From positions 2,790,001 through 2,854,000 of the forward strand of contig OZ242367.1 in the NCBI GenBank assembly GCA_965209015.1: DNA of 64,000 nucleotides, read 5' to 3'. The stretch comes from Bin80 sp965209015 (GTDB lineage: Bacteria; Bacteroidota; Rhodothermia; Rhodothermales; Bin80). How positions within the stretch are numbered: the first letter of the stretch is position 1; every line of letters starts with the position of its first letter. Below are positions 1 through 8,757 of this stretch, in pieces. The notes below the pieces were generated by a model. It worked only from the letters and a program-made list of their open reading frames with translations. It had not been told where the DNA came from and made no database searches. The translations under genes and the position numbers were made by a program.

Positions 1-19
1 AATACACACAAACCCACAC

Positions 20-2563
20 TCAGCGGCGGACCACTTTCTGTGTCCCTACGATCTGTCCATCGGTTTGCATGCGTACAAAGTACACCCCACTGGGGAGGTC
101 TGTACCATCCCAGCGCACCTGATGCACGCCGCTGGGGTAGGCTTGCTCTGCCGCTACATGGATGCGCCGTCCCAGTACATCATACACATCCAGCCGCACG
201 GTCGCCGGTTTCGGCGTACGAAACTGCAATGTCGTGACCGACGTGAACGGGTTCGGGTAATTCGCGAACAGGAGCGTAGACGAGGGAATTTCTTCATCGG
301 ACTGGGAGGACACCAGCAGTTCATCGACCGATGTCGACGGCACGGTGTATAGCCCGCGCCCGAACGCGGCAACCAGGATCTCATCCCAGTCATGGGAGAG
401 CGTGACCCGCGTAATGGGTACATTCGGGAGCCCCCGATTCTTCCTTGTCCAGGTTGTGCCCGCATTCATGCTTTCCCAGAGACCGGTATCCGTCCCCATC
501 CATATCCGGTCGGGGTTATTGGGGAAGAGGAGTAGATCCCGGCACCGGCCATGCTCGGATGCTTCTGCAATCGTGGTGGACTCCTGCAGGTAGTCCGTCC
601 ACTGGCGGAGCACATACTGCTCGCACGAATAGATGATCGATGGATCTGTCGGGTGCGATACGACGCGGTCCCAGACTCGGATCCGTTCCTCTTCAGGGAT
701 GTCGCGGAGTTCCCAGCTCTGTCCGCCATCCATCGTGACCGCCCAGTCCGTATAGATGACATCCGCGTTGGCATCATGTGCAAGCACGGTATTAAATTTC
801 GGGTTATGGACCTGGAAATACTCCAATGGATCCAGTTTTGTCCAGGTCGAGGTGTAGTCATCACTTCGGTAAACGGTGCCCCAGACAGCCCAGACACGAT
901 CGGGCTGTTGCCTGGAGAAGGAGGCTTGCGAACCGCGCTGGTCGGTGCGATGGCGGATGGAGTCGGGATGGGAGGGGGCACGGCCGAAGTAGGGGGATGC
1001 CCATGCGTAGCCACCCCAAGAATCCTGTCCCGCATGGAGTAGATCATATCGGTGGGGATGGCAGTGGAGCCGTTGGCGCCTGAAATGAGAATGCTCTGGG
1101 AAGGTCCGGAATGTTTGTCCCGGTACGAGGGGGGTGTCCGCTGGGGTGCGGGTAGGCGGGTGAAACCCCTTTTTGGGGAAAGTAGATGTAGAGGTGCGCA
1201 TGCCCTTAATGTCGTCGGATGCGAGCGCCGTGTACCGATTTCCCCGAGGGGTCCCTGCGGGGAGCGGGGATGTGCAGACATCGCCATAGTACAGATGGCG
1301 GGGCAGGGAACCGGAATAGAAGGCGCTGACAGCCCATGTTTCGTCTCGCTCCCAGCTGACGCTCCATGCCGTCAGCTCATCTTGAATTATCTCTGGTTCG
1401 GATTGGACTTTCCTGAATCCATCGTAAAGAGTAGGCTCGGGGATGAGGTAATGAATTTGATTGATACTCCCCTGTTGTCCTTCGGTGACGAGTTGTCCAT
1501 CTTTGTAGTGCCCCACAGAATAGCCTAGAAGAAGAGAATCACTGTTCTGGGGGTGTACATGGATGGAGTTGGCGGGCCGTGTACCTGCCCAAGATAGGCG
1601 GGCCCCCTGAACAACAGGCACATCTACCCAGGTCTGCCCACCGTCTACCGAACGATAGATCTCGCGTTCGTGTGAGAAGCCTTCAAGTCCGGAGCCCTGC
1701 ACCCAAAAAATGTTCGGATCCTGGGGGTCGGCGGCGAAGATCCAGCTAGGGGTCTTTTCGGTGTAGATCGGGAGGTGGTCATCCTCCAGTTGTAGATAGT
1801 CCCAACTCTCCCCGCCGTCATGGCTCATCAGTGCGTAATAGTGACTGGATTCACTCCGGTTGATCGCTGCAAAAACATGCCTGAGAGAGAGGGGGTGATG
1901 ATATAAGCGGGCATGTATGTGGTAGGGGTAGCGGGACTCAGCCGGATGGTACAACGTATGAACCACAGACCATGTCTGCCCCGCGTCCACGCTCCGTAGG
2001 ATCCGTTGGGGGGTCGTCGCTAGCACGGTATCCCCCAGAGCGGAGGTGGCAATGCTCTTAATGATGTGCAGGTCATCTCCGTCGGGGACCCCTGTAAAGA
2101 AAGGGAGATGAACCCAACTCCCCCCTTGATCTGAACTGCGGTAGACCCCATCCCCCTCAAAGCGTGTCGCTTCGTGGAAGTCGTCTAGTTCTGAGATGCC
2201 TGTGCCAAGGTAAAGCACGTTCGGGGCATCATGCGCAATAGCCAATGCAGAGAACATGAGATTGTTGAGCCCCTGCTCCGGTACCTGATAGACCGTCACC
2301 CCCATGTCATCCGTGTACCATAACCGCCCCGGCGTGAAAGCGTACCAGCTCTCTCCACGCACATCCCCCGGATCGGGGATCACCGCGGGAGCGTATCCCA
2401 ACTTAGGGTCCGCCCGATCGAGAACCCTACCATCGGGATACAGGAAAGGGCGAAAAATCTCCGTATCGTAGATCAAGGAGTGCCAGGGGAGATCCTGCGC
2501 TCCAAGAGGCGATACCAGCAAAGAGAGCAGTGCAGTGGCGCAGATAGAAAGGATTTGGCGCAT
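20..2563 (-). CDS. Secreted beta-propeller (sortilin/BNR-like) protein with T9SS sorting domain
   Basis: The 847 aa product begins with a signal peptide of about 22 residues ending ...PLGAQ. It then carries repeated BNR/sortilin-type elements of the form RS.D.G.TW or MS.DGG.SW through about residue 750, which suggests a secreted multi-bladed propeller that binds a surface ligand or polymer. The last 80 or so residues form a type IX secretion sorting domain: NYPNPF, then VYDVLGRR, LPSGVYFVRM and a basic end. It lies 78 bp downstream of the usher/pilin-like operon on the same strand and may be its last gene. Residues about 425-540 are low-quality propeller sequence, rich in R, H and P, and a better-looking peptide lies in another frame near 1036-1090. 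A pair of compensating frameshifts is therefore possible. The exact ligand is unknown. Confidence 0.8.
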   Translation of the reverse strand: MRQILSICATALLSLLVSPLGAQDLPWHSLIYDTEIFRPFLYPDGRVLDRADPKLGYAPAVIPDPGDVRGESWYAFTPGRLWYTDDMGVTVYQVPEQGLNNLMFSALAIAHDAPNVLYLGTGISELDDFHEATRFEGDGVYRSSDQGGSWVHLPFFTGVPDGDDLHIIKSIATSALGDTVLATTPQRILRSVDAGQTWSVVHTLYHPAESRYPYHIHARLYHHPLSLRHVFAAINRSESSHYYALMSHDGGESWDYLQLEDDHLPIYTEKTPSWIFAADPQDPNIFWVQGSGLEGFSHEREIYRSVDGGQTWVDVPVVQGARLSWAGTRPANSIHVHPQNSDSLLLGYSVGHYKDGQLVTEGQQGSINQIHYLIPEPTLYDGFRKVQSEPEIIQDELTAWSVSWERDETWAVSAFYSGSLPRHLYYGDVCTSPLPAGTPRGNRYTALASDDIKGMRTSTSTFPKKGFHPPTRTPADTPLVPGQTFRTFPEHSHFRRQRLHCHPHRYDLLHAGQDSWGGYAWASPYFGRAPSHPDSIRHRTDQRGSQASFSRQQPDRVWAVWGTVYRSDDYTSTWTKLDPLEYFQVHNPKFNTVLAHDANADVIYTDWAVTMDGGQSWELRDIPEEERIRVWDRVVSHPTDPSIIYSCEQYVLRQWTDYLQESTTIAEASEHGRCRDLLLFPNNPDRIWMGTDTGLWESMNAGTTWTRKNRGLPNVPITRVTLSHDWDEILVAAFGRGLYTVPSTSVDELLVSSQSDEEIPSSTLLFANYPNPFTSVTTLQFRTPKPATVRLDVYDVLGRRIHVAAEQAYPSGVHQVRWDGTDLPSGVYFVRMQTDGQIVGTQKVVRR

Positions 2564-2641
2564 AGGTAAAGGGTGCTTGATTTTTTACTTAAACGACCAT
2601 CTGGATAGGACGCAATATACTACAATAAAGTAACATTATGG

Positions 2642-3928
2642 TTACATGCAGGTGAGCGTGACGGTGGCAGTTTCCTTGTATGTCCTGGGGCGGTTGCTGT
2701 ATTCTCCATGGCAGCGCGGGCAAGAGTTGGACTGCGGGTTGGATGTGTTGGCAAGGGTAAGGACTCCCCCCAGATAAAGGTGCGCTTCGCGCTCGGAATT
2801 AAAGTAGATGTTCGGATCGGTGGACTCGGTGAATGTGGGTTCTTTAGCCTGTTTAAGCGGGAAAGCACCACTCCGCACATCGTCGTAGTACCCCACAATC
2901 CACTCCCAGTCGGCGGTCGAACCATCCAAGAAGGTGAACTTGATCCCTGTGATGTTGATCGTCCACTGCGCATCCTCGTCCGCGAGGAGACGGATCCAGC
3001 CGGTAGTGGAATTGTCGAGGATATCCGCACAGAGGGAGGGCTCGGCTTTGCATAGATCTTCATAGTCCCCGATATACTCTATGGCGGTTCGTACGCGGTA
3101 TCCCGAGGTGAGTCTAATTTCTCCCGCGCTGAAACCTGGGCGGTGAGGGATATTCCTGATCCGGATGTTTCCCTGGGGCGTCCCATCACTGGCAGTCCCG
3201 AGCCCACAGGTCGGCTGCCGCTTGAAGCGCTCATAGGTGATGGGGATGTCCATGATCCACTGATACTCCCCCATCGTGAATGAGACGGGGACCCACCCTT
3301 CATAGACCCCGTACTGCTTTTTGTCCAACCCCTCAATATGGCCCCCGATGAGCCATTCCATCTGCTGGGTTTCCGCGTCCACGATGTTCATACAACTCGG
3401 CCCTGATCCAACCTTGTACCGTGACCTTCGGCGGGGTTCATAGGTGATGCAGTGCACGGAGGGGACCCAGGAGATGTTCGGTTCGGGACCGCGGAGTTGG
3501 ACGCGAGGAGGGACAGAGGCGTGGTACGCAACACCGGAGACAGGTGCAAGGCGGAGCGTGCGGAGGATCTGCGCGCAGGGAGTGGAGGTCGCTAGGTCGC
3601 ATTCGGACGCCAGTGGCGCACGAAAGTCTGCATGGCGTGCATAGTCATTTGGGTGATCCTCTACTTGGATCCCTCGATCCAGAATGAACTGGGATGGATC
3701 ATCGGGGGAGCGGGAGTAGACCCTGGTCCGACCGTCTCGGGTACGAGGTGCTCCCTCGGATGCGGCGCGGGGGACATGGGAAGCGGTGCCGGCGCGTCCG
3801 ACCCTTGTGCCACGCTCCACCTCGGATGCGGTCGGCGAAACGCGTGGGGTGACCTGCCGCTGCGCGAAGGCGTGCAGGGGCAGAAGGAGTGTAATGATGG
3901 AGAGAATACGAATGGTGTGTAAGAACAT
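2642..3928 (-). CDS. Large secreted subunit of the usher/pilin-like operon, possible tip adhesin
   Basis: I chose the ATG at 3928, which gives MFLHTIRIL followed by a hydrophobic signal segment ending HAFAQ (428 aa). A longer frame starts at 4006 but would overlap the preceding gene. The N-terminal 60 residues after the signal are rich in R, T and P. The remainder is beta-rich with many cysteines. The C-terminus (TATVTLTCM) matches the ends of the two smaller upstream proteins (TVTATCI, TIDFSITCL), each finishing in an alternating hydrophobic strand with a penultimate Cys. That pattern suggests a shared immunoglobulin-like pilin fold. The CPRCHGEY segment near the C-terminus could bind a metal or form a disulfide. 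It starts 22 bp after the preceding gene ends. The role as tip subunit is inferred from size and position; I recognise no named family. Confidence 0.6.
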   Translation of the reverse strand: MFLHTIRILSIITLLLPLHAFAQRQVTPRVSPTASEVERGTRVGRAGTASHVPRAASEGAPRTRDGRTRVYSRSPDDPSQFILDRGIQVEDHPNDYARHADFRAPLASECDLATSTPCAQILRTLRLAPVSGVAYHASVPPRVQLRGPEPNISWVPSVHCITYEPRRRSRYKVGSGPSCMNIVDAETQQMEWLIGGHIEGLDKKQYGVYEGWVPVSFTMGEYQWIMDIPITYERFKRQPTCGLGTASDGTPQGNIRIRNIPHRPGFSAGEIRLTSGYRVRTAIEYIGDYEDLCKAEPSLCADILDNSTTGWIRLLADEDAQWTINITGIKFTFLDGSTADWEWIVGYYDDVRSGAFPLKQAKEPTFTESTDPNIYFNSEREAHLYLGGVLTLANTSNPQSNSCPRCHGEYSNRPRTYKETATVTLTCM

Positions 3929-3950
3929 TTTTTTATGGAATGATTTATGG

Positions 3951-4430
3951 TTATATACAGGTTGCCGTGACAGTGCGCTCCCCCGTGTACGTCCCTTGTG
4001 GGGCAAAAGCAGGGATGATGGCTTGCCAGCTTATTTCGCAGTCGCAATTAAAATTTACCTGACGGAACGCCTCCGAGGTGTTCCCGCACCCGAATAAACA
4101 CGAATTCGTCGCCTCCACACGGATGCGATCTCCTGCATTATTTGTAATGGAGAGGGCTGGGGAGTTGGGATAGGGGACTCCAGTCCATGTGGGTGGGAGG
4201 ATGTTAGTACCGCTGATTGATATACCTGTGGATACTGGCTCCGTGGTAAACTCCTCGTTTCTTACCTGGACTTCCCCAAAATCAATGTTGCTTTGACCAA
4301 AGGAGATGGAACAGGTTGGTGTTCCCCAGTCGAGAAAAAATCCGATCTGTACAAACACCTCTCGGGTCTGCGCTTGGGAGGTGGTTGCGCTAAGCGTGCA
4401 GATACAAAAGAGTAGAAAAATTCGATTCAT
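3951..4430 (-). CDS. Small pilin-like secreted protein
   Basis: This 159 aa protein has a signal peptide (MNRIFLLFCICTLSATTSQAQ). The mature start is strand-rich, with a Cys followed by the motif SIDFGEV-like (SNIDFGEVQV), and the C-terminus ends GTYTGERTVTATCI. A Cys before an N-terminal DFG motif and a GTY...TVT-type final strand resemble the spore-coat-U/DUF4402-like pilin domains secreted by chaperone-usher systems. The gene lies 12 bp downstream of a second pilin-like gene and 22 bp upstream of the large subunit, so all are probably one transcript with the usher-like gene. The assignment rests on motif and context; another beta-sandwich secreted family is possible. Confidence 0.6.
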   Translation of the reverse strand: MNRIFLLFCICTLSATTSQAQTREVFVQIGFFLDWGTPTCSISFGQSNIDFGEVQVRNEEFTTEPVSTGISISGTNILPPTWTGVPYPNSPALSITNNAGDRIRVEATNSCLFGCGNTSEAFRQVNFNCDCEISWQAIIPAFAPQGTYTGERTVTATCI

Positions 4431-4442
4431 GGGGTTCCTGGT

Positions 4443-5012
4443 TTATAGGCAGGTGATACTAAAATCAATGGTGAACTCATCGGATATTTCACCTCCATTG
4501 GGGAGCACGGCAAGAACTTCATCCCATCTCCAGTCCACGGTTCCGACGAGACGGAAATAATGATTGGTCTCTTCGAAGAATCCCTCGCCGGTCCCGGAGT
4601 AGGTGTTCCCCGAAATGGATGTGAAATTGGAGTTGCGGCTCCCCTGTTGCCATGTATAGTCTACATTCACCATAGTAAGGTTGGGAAATGTGGAGGGGAG
4701 TGCCCCGAATGTGGCCGTATATTCGAGCACATTGTCTCCAAAGAAATGGATGGTCGGGGGAAATGGGCCTAGTCGCGAGTGGATTCTGATATTATCCTCC
4801 TGCTCTCGGGTGCTGGCAGGGATGGGGTTCTCTCCGTAGTCCAGGGTTGTATTTGTGGTGTTGATCCCACAGGTGGTCGGGGGGTGTGTGACGGTGAGTG
4901 TAAAGGTGAAGGCTTGGCTATGCTCTAACTGCTGCGGCTGAGCGTGGGCAGCGTTTATGCTCGTGAACATAAACAGGAGGAAAATACTTGCACGCAAAAT
5001 CCCTCTACTCAT
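4443..5012 (-). CDS. Pilin-like secreted protein, second subunit
   Basis: The ATG at 5012 is preferred: MSRGILRAS followed by a hydrophobic stretch ending AAHAQ, about 189 aa. An upstream in-frame TTG at 5027 would only lengthen the signal peptide. The mature protein contains TCGI..., LDYGENPIP and a final strand EFTIDFSITCL, paralleling the 159 aa neighbour (Cys, then a D[FY]G motif, then a terminal strand with penultimate Cys). The start codon overlaps the 3' end of the usher-like gene by a few bases, which suggests translational coupling. Predicted role: structural subunit of a surface fibre or coat exported through the neighbouring barrel. Family assignment is inferred. Confidence 0.6.
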   Translation of the reverse strand: MSRGILRASIFLLFMFTSINAAHAQPQQLEHSQAFTFTLTVTHPPTTCGINTTNTTLDYGENPIPASTREQEDNIRIHSRLGPFPPTIHFFGDNVLEYTATFGALPSTFPNLTMVNVDYTWQQGSRNSNFTSISGNTYSGTGEGFFEETNHYFRLVGTVDWRWDEVLAVLPNGGEISDEFTIDFSITCL

Positions 5013-7326
5013 CTGCGCCACCCCCAAGGGAAATCACTGGCTCATTCATCCCATGCTCCACCTGTAAGCTGGTCTCCATGACCACCTCCTTGGTGAGTAG
5101 GTTCACGATCTTGGTTTGATAAGTTCCCGGAGGTACTTGGGTGACGAATACGCCATCCTGGTACACATCCAGATCCTCCTGAAAGCCCGACCGATACAAC
5201 TGCACCTGCAGGATCGTGGTACTCCCGGGCCAGTCGGTCAACCTTCCTGCTACGGCAGGGAGCGTCTGGAGGGGGATATCCATGTAGCGGGTGCGCCCTG
5301 GGGATGCAACGAAGGAGAATTGGTAGCCTGTGGAGGGATGGAGGAGGGGGTTCTGAATACTTGCGGGTAGGATGCTGGCCGTGTACACATCAAAAGGCGT
5401 CAGGTTGGTGATGACGACCTCCCCGTCGGCACGGTGCGCGTGGGCGGCGCGCGGAATACTAATCCTGTGTCCAATGGAGTAGGGCTCGTTAACGTCTTTC
5501 TCCCCATTCAGGTTGGTGTCCAGGAATAGGCGGATCACCGCTTGCGTGCGCTCCTCCAAGAGCGCCCCGAAACGGATGTCTTTCCCGATCAGGACGGTAC
5601 CGCGCAGGGATTGGGCATGAAAAAAGCCCCCATCCCGCCATCCCGCTCGGGTATTGAACCATGCCCAGTCCGTATTGAGTTGGAACGAGCCACGGATCGC
5701 GAGCGGCCCTGTTTGAGGTGAACGGCTCACTTGGATGCCTGAGGTCCAGCGTGTGCTGCTGACCAATCCACCCACCTCCCAGGATTGGGTTTCTTGCCCT
5801 TGCGTGGTGGAGGCTTGAATATGGATGCGGGGGGCGTCGAAGGGGAGCGCGTAGGTGACACGGGGTTGGATGGATAGGGGCTGGGAGCGCCCTGTATGAA
5901 CTTGGATCCCTGCGTCCACACGGAGGGGCGGGGCAACTTGCCAACCAAGCGTAGAACGGATCGTCGTCTGTGCGGGCTTATCTTGCGTCTGACGATGCGT
6001 TACCCCAAGGTGGATGTTCCCTATTTTGGATGCTAGGGTCGCGTGCATGGAGTACAGCTGGCTTGATGCGGGTTTTTGGTTGAGCTGTACCGACGCGCTC
6101 ATGTTCCCCCACGGTTCCCACCAGTAGGCATCCCCGCGAATGGACCGATCATGTAGGTTCACTTCGCTGTTCAGATTTACGGTCGGGAACGGAAGTGTAT
6201 ACAGACGGAGGGTGGTGTTTTGTAGCGACTGGGACGCGGAGGCTTGGAGGGTGAGTTTGTCGTTTAGTCCCCACCCCAATGCTACCGATGGAGATGGACT
6301 GATGTAGGCCGAGTACTCAACCTCCCCTGACGGGAGGATGCCGTAAGGAACACGCCAATGGGTGGCATCCACCTCGATGGGGTCCCTCCCCAGTGGGGTC
6401 GCTTCAATCGTTGTTTCGGTTGAACCGTAGAAGACGGGATGCCGAATGGCGTACCGCCCTTCTTGGTCGGCTTGGACCTGTTCGCTCACGGCACCTGACA
6501 CGCTCCCCCGCACGATCGCATGGGGGATGGTCGTTCCCCTGCGGAGTTCCTCTCGGTGAACCCTGCGGGGGAGTAAGGGGGTATTGCTGATCTGGATCCC
6601 TACTCCATCTGGTCGGCGGAGGGCCTCTATCTTGGTGATCCACGGTGTGTCCACTTCATACGTATAGCTAAGTGTTTGACGGCGAAGGCCTATATCCGCT
6701 CGTACGGTGCCCCCCACAAGATGGGTACTGATCCGTGCTGAGGGGGTGAAGGAGCGTCCGCGCTGAGCGTCCCACTCATGGCGGAGCGTATAGCCAATAT
6801 GAAGCCCCCCTAGTAGTGCACGCGCATGGGGGAACAGGATGTCGGTCGGGGGGTCCATGTCCAGTACCCGACGGTCCCCAAACTGGCTGGCGTCAAAGAG
6901 GGTAGCGGCAGAGGAGAGTGTTAAGGTGAGTCCCTCCCTGTCCCATACTATCTCGGAGCCAAACGCCTCTTGTAAAGCATCTACGGACACAAGTTTTTCG
7001 CCGGCAGTGCCATCCAGTGTGTACGTACCTGTGACACGCTCTTCTTGATTGACTAAGATTCTGGCCGATCGATAATCAAATGTAATGGAGTGCCTTTGGT
7101 CTCTGACCACGAGTTCCGTCGAGTCACTCACGAGGACTTCATAGTTGAGAAGTTCCATGAACGGCTGAGGCTGAACCCAGAATGCTTCCCCATCGTGCCA
7201 TGCGGGCCATATCCCCCTGTAGTTTGGCGCATGTAATACCAGTGCGGACTCCATTAGGATGGATTGGGCTTGGAGTGGCAGAGGGATCATGCATATCATG
7301 ATGAAGATACGCCAAGGCTTCCACAT
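5005..7326 (-). CDS. Usher-like outer-membrane beta-barrel protein
   Basis: The 773 aa protein has a signal peptide ending LPLQAQ. Residues about 25-150 look like a periplasmic domain of the copper-amine-oxidase-N/stalk type, with short beta-alpha-beta units such as KLVSVDALQEAFG. Residues about 150-620 are a long run of alternating aromatic and polar strands typical of an outer-membrane barrel. The C-terminal part includes FLDTNLNGEKDVNEP, a calcium-binding-like D.N.NG..D loop seen in ushers and SdrD-type domains, followed by small beta-sandwich domains. This arrangement, next to two pilin-like genes, argues for an usher that exports and assembles surface fibres. No chaperone gene is visible nearby; the gene just upstream is truncated. 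The overall call is by architecture rather than a recognised family signature. Confidence 0.6.
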   Translation of the reverse strand: MWKPWRIFIMICMIPLPLQAQSILMESALVLHAPNYRGIWPAWHDGEAFWVQPQPFMELLNYEVLVSDSTELVVRDQRHSITFDYRSARILVNQEERVTGTYTLDGTAGEKLVSVDALQEAFGSEIVWDREGLTLTLSSAATLFDASQFGDRRVLDMDPPTDILFPHARALLGGLHIGYTLRHEWDAQRGRSFTPSARISTHLVGGTVRADIGLRRQTLSYTYEVDTPWITKIEALRRPDGVGIQISNTPLLPRRVHREELRRGTTIPHAIVRGSVSGAVSEQVQADQEGRYAIRHPVFYGSTETTIEATPLGRDPIEVDATHWRVPYGILPSGEVEYSAYISPSPSVALGWGLNDKLTLQASASQSLQNTTLRLYTLPFPTVNLNSEVNLHDRSIRGDAYWWEPWGNMSASVQLNQKPASSQLYSMHATLASKIGNIHLGVTHRQTQDKPAQTTIRSTLGWQVAPPLRVDAGIQVHTGRSQPLSIQPRVTYALPFDAPRIHIQASTTQGQETQSWEVGGLVSSTRWTSGIQVSRSPQTGPLAIRGSFQLNTDWAWFNTRAGWRDGGFFHAQSLRGTVLIGKDIRFGALLEERTQAVIRLFLDTNLNGEKDVNEPYSIGHRISIPRAAHAHRADGEVVITNLTPFDVYTASILPASIQNPLLHPSTGYQFSFVASPGRTRYMDIPLQTLPAVAGRLTDWPGSTTILQVQLYRSGFQEDLDVYQDGVFVTQVPPGTYQTKIVNLLTKEVVMETSLQVEHGMNEPVISLGGGADE

Positions 7327-7332
7327 GAACGT

Positions 7333-7475
7333 TTATCGGGAAACGAGAAGGGTGGGTGGGGTTTGTATACTGTGCACAGGAACCCACTCCTCCGCAGGCT
7401 CAAAAGAGACCTGGAAGCTGGGGGGGATATCTGAGTCTAATGCAACTTCTATATCTCTCTGGTGAAATACGGTGG
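7333..7475 (-). pseudogene. 3' remnant of the first gene of the usher-like operon
   Basis: On the minus strand an open frame of about 45 codons ends at 7333, just 6 bases before the usher-like start codon. It reads through FQVSFEPAEEWVPVHSIQ and ends LLVSR. Upstream of about 7475 the same frame becomes the antisense of the restriction-enzyme remnant on the plus strand, so the original 5' part is missing. I cannot name the family. Its tight spacing to the usher-like gene implies it belonged to that operon, and a lost pilin or periplasmic chaperone would be the natural candidates. Any surviving expression from a start near 7530 would be chimeric. Confidence 0.5.
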
Positions 7476-8246
7476 ATGGAAAACCTGATATAACCAATAT
7501 CAAGCCAATTGACTTGGAGAAATTAACCAAGGGAGATCGGATGCAGCGAATTATTTTTGAAACAGCAAGAGATGTATATGATCAAATTCAGCTGACCTGG
7601 AAAGGGGGTAAAGCGCTCCTGTTAGCGCAGTTAGTGCAGCTGGTTGAAACGTTTATTTCCAGGTCAAACAAAATTCACTTCCAGCCATCCCCTCAGAGTG
7701 ATTTGTTAAGGAAAACGGCTCTTGCCCTCCGTATGACAGAGATAGTCCAGCATCTTTCGGACGCGGTTCGCTTCCAAAATTCCGAACACTTGGATATCGT
7801 GTTAGACCAGAATCAACCTATCCGTTCAACTGGTGATATGAACACATGGTACACCAGCAAACCCTGCAATCGTACCAAGCGGAGTCATATTAATTTTTGT
7901 GTCTGTGATAGTACCTGAGAAGCTTCTGACGCCTGTAAAATAAGAAGAGAGTCCAGATGTGGCTGCATGGGTCAAAAATGACCACCTTGGTTTTGAAATA
8001 TTATATATCTACCGCGGAGTGATTCAGAAGTACCGACCAGACTTTATCATCAGACTCACCTCTGGTAAGATATTGGTTCTTGAAACAAAAGGAAAAGAAA
8101 GCGAACGGACACGGATCAAACATAAATTCCTGAACCAGTGGGTTAAAGCCGTAAATGAACATGGCGAATATGGGGATTGGTCCTGTGATATATCTTACCA
8201 TCCTGCCGAACTGCCCGAAATCTTGAAAAAACACGCTTCACAATAA
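7472..8246 (+). pseudogene. Decayed C-terminal fragment of a type III-like restriction endonuclease (Res subunit)
   Basis: Two consecutive frames together match the end of the large BPTD_3080/type III Res-type restriction proteins as I remember them. The first (7472-7918) contains LEKLTKGDRMQRIIFETA, RSTGDMNTWYTSKPC and RSHINFCVCDST. The second (7959-8246) contains AAWVKNDHLGFEILY, KYRPDFIIRLTSGKILVLE and WVKAVNEHGEYG. The RPDFI...LVLETKG region is the PD-(D/E)XK nuclease core. At 7916 a TGA sits where the family usually has a Trp codon. A frameshift follows between about 7930 and 7950, after which the reading resumes as SPDVAAWVKND. The helicase part is absent. This is a non-functional relic, and its left edge coincides with the truncation of the minus-strand operon. 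Confidence 0.8.
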
Positions 8247-8529
8247 CAGAGAATTACCTGATCATCCAACTCTGGATGAAAGACGACAGGAAAACGCTTC
8301 TAAGAATGGTCTTCATGAAGCACTACAAGCTACTCTATTCACACCCTTATTCAGTTGTGATATTTTATTTAGGGCTTTTGTCTTTTTGTACTACAACTGC
8401 AATGAATGTAGTATTTATAACAAATAATATCATTTTGATGCTACGGACTTAATCCCTCGCACAGGCATTGTTATGGTCAAACCAGATGCAATTCGTCACA
8501 TCCGATCGTGCTGGGTACGCCCAAGCAAA
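8247..8529. other. Non-coding gap between the Res relic and the NTPase cluster
   Basis: I see no gene here. The sequence is AT-rich around 8330-8450 and probably holds the promoter for the downstream NTPase copy 1, but I could not define promoter boxes with confidence. It differs from the intergenic sequences before NTPase copies 2 and 3. Confidence 0.4.
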
Positions 8530-8757
8530 ATGGACAGAGCGAAGCTACCGCATTTACAGATAGATACTGGAACATCTCAATCCATGGTCATGTCTAATAA
8601 TCCCAATTCAACCATGCTATGTCCATACCTCCTCCACTTACTGCTGCCTATGATCGCGGACCCACGCGGTATTTTCATGGGCGAGAAACCATTCGGAGAG
8701 GTTTCAAGAATTTATTGGATCGGGCACTTGAATCAAAGACTGGCACTACTTTCTTGA
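8530..8757 (+). other. Conserved out-of-phase leader frame of NTPase copy 1
   Basis: An open frame upstream of the NTPase start codon encodes a peptide with AK, H, QIDTGT, SM and MSN at the same positions as the leaders of copies 2 and 3. It stays open 139 bases into the NTPase gene in the +1 phase. Between copy 1 and copy 2 several codons differ only at the third position (Ala gcg/gct, Lys aag/aaa, Thr act/acc and aca/acc, Ser tcc/tct), which points to selection on the peptide. It may be a small coupled protein or the true N-terminus joined by frameshifting. Confidence 0.45.
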
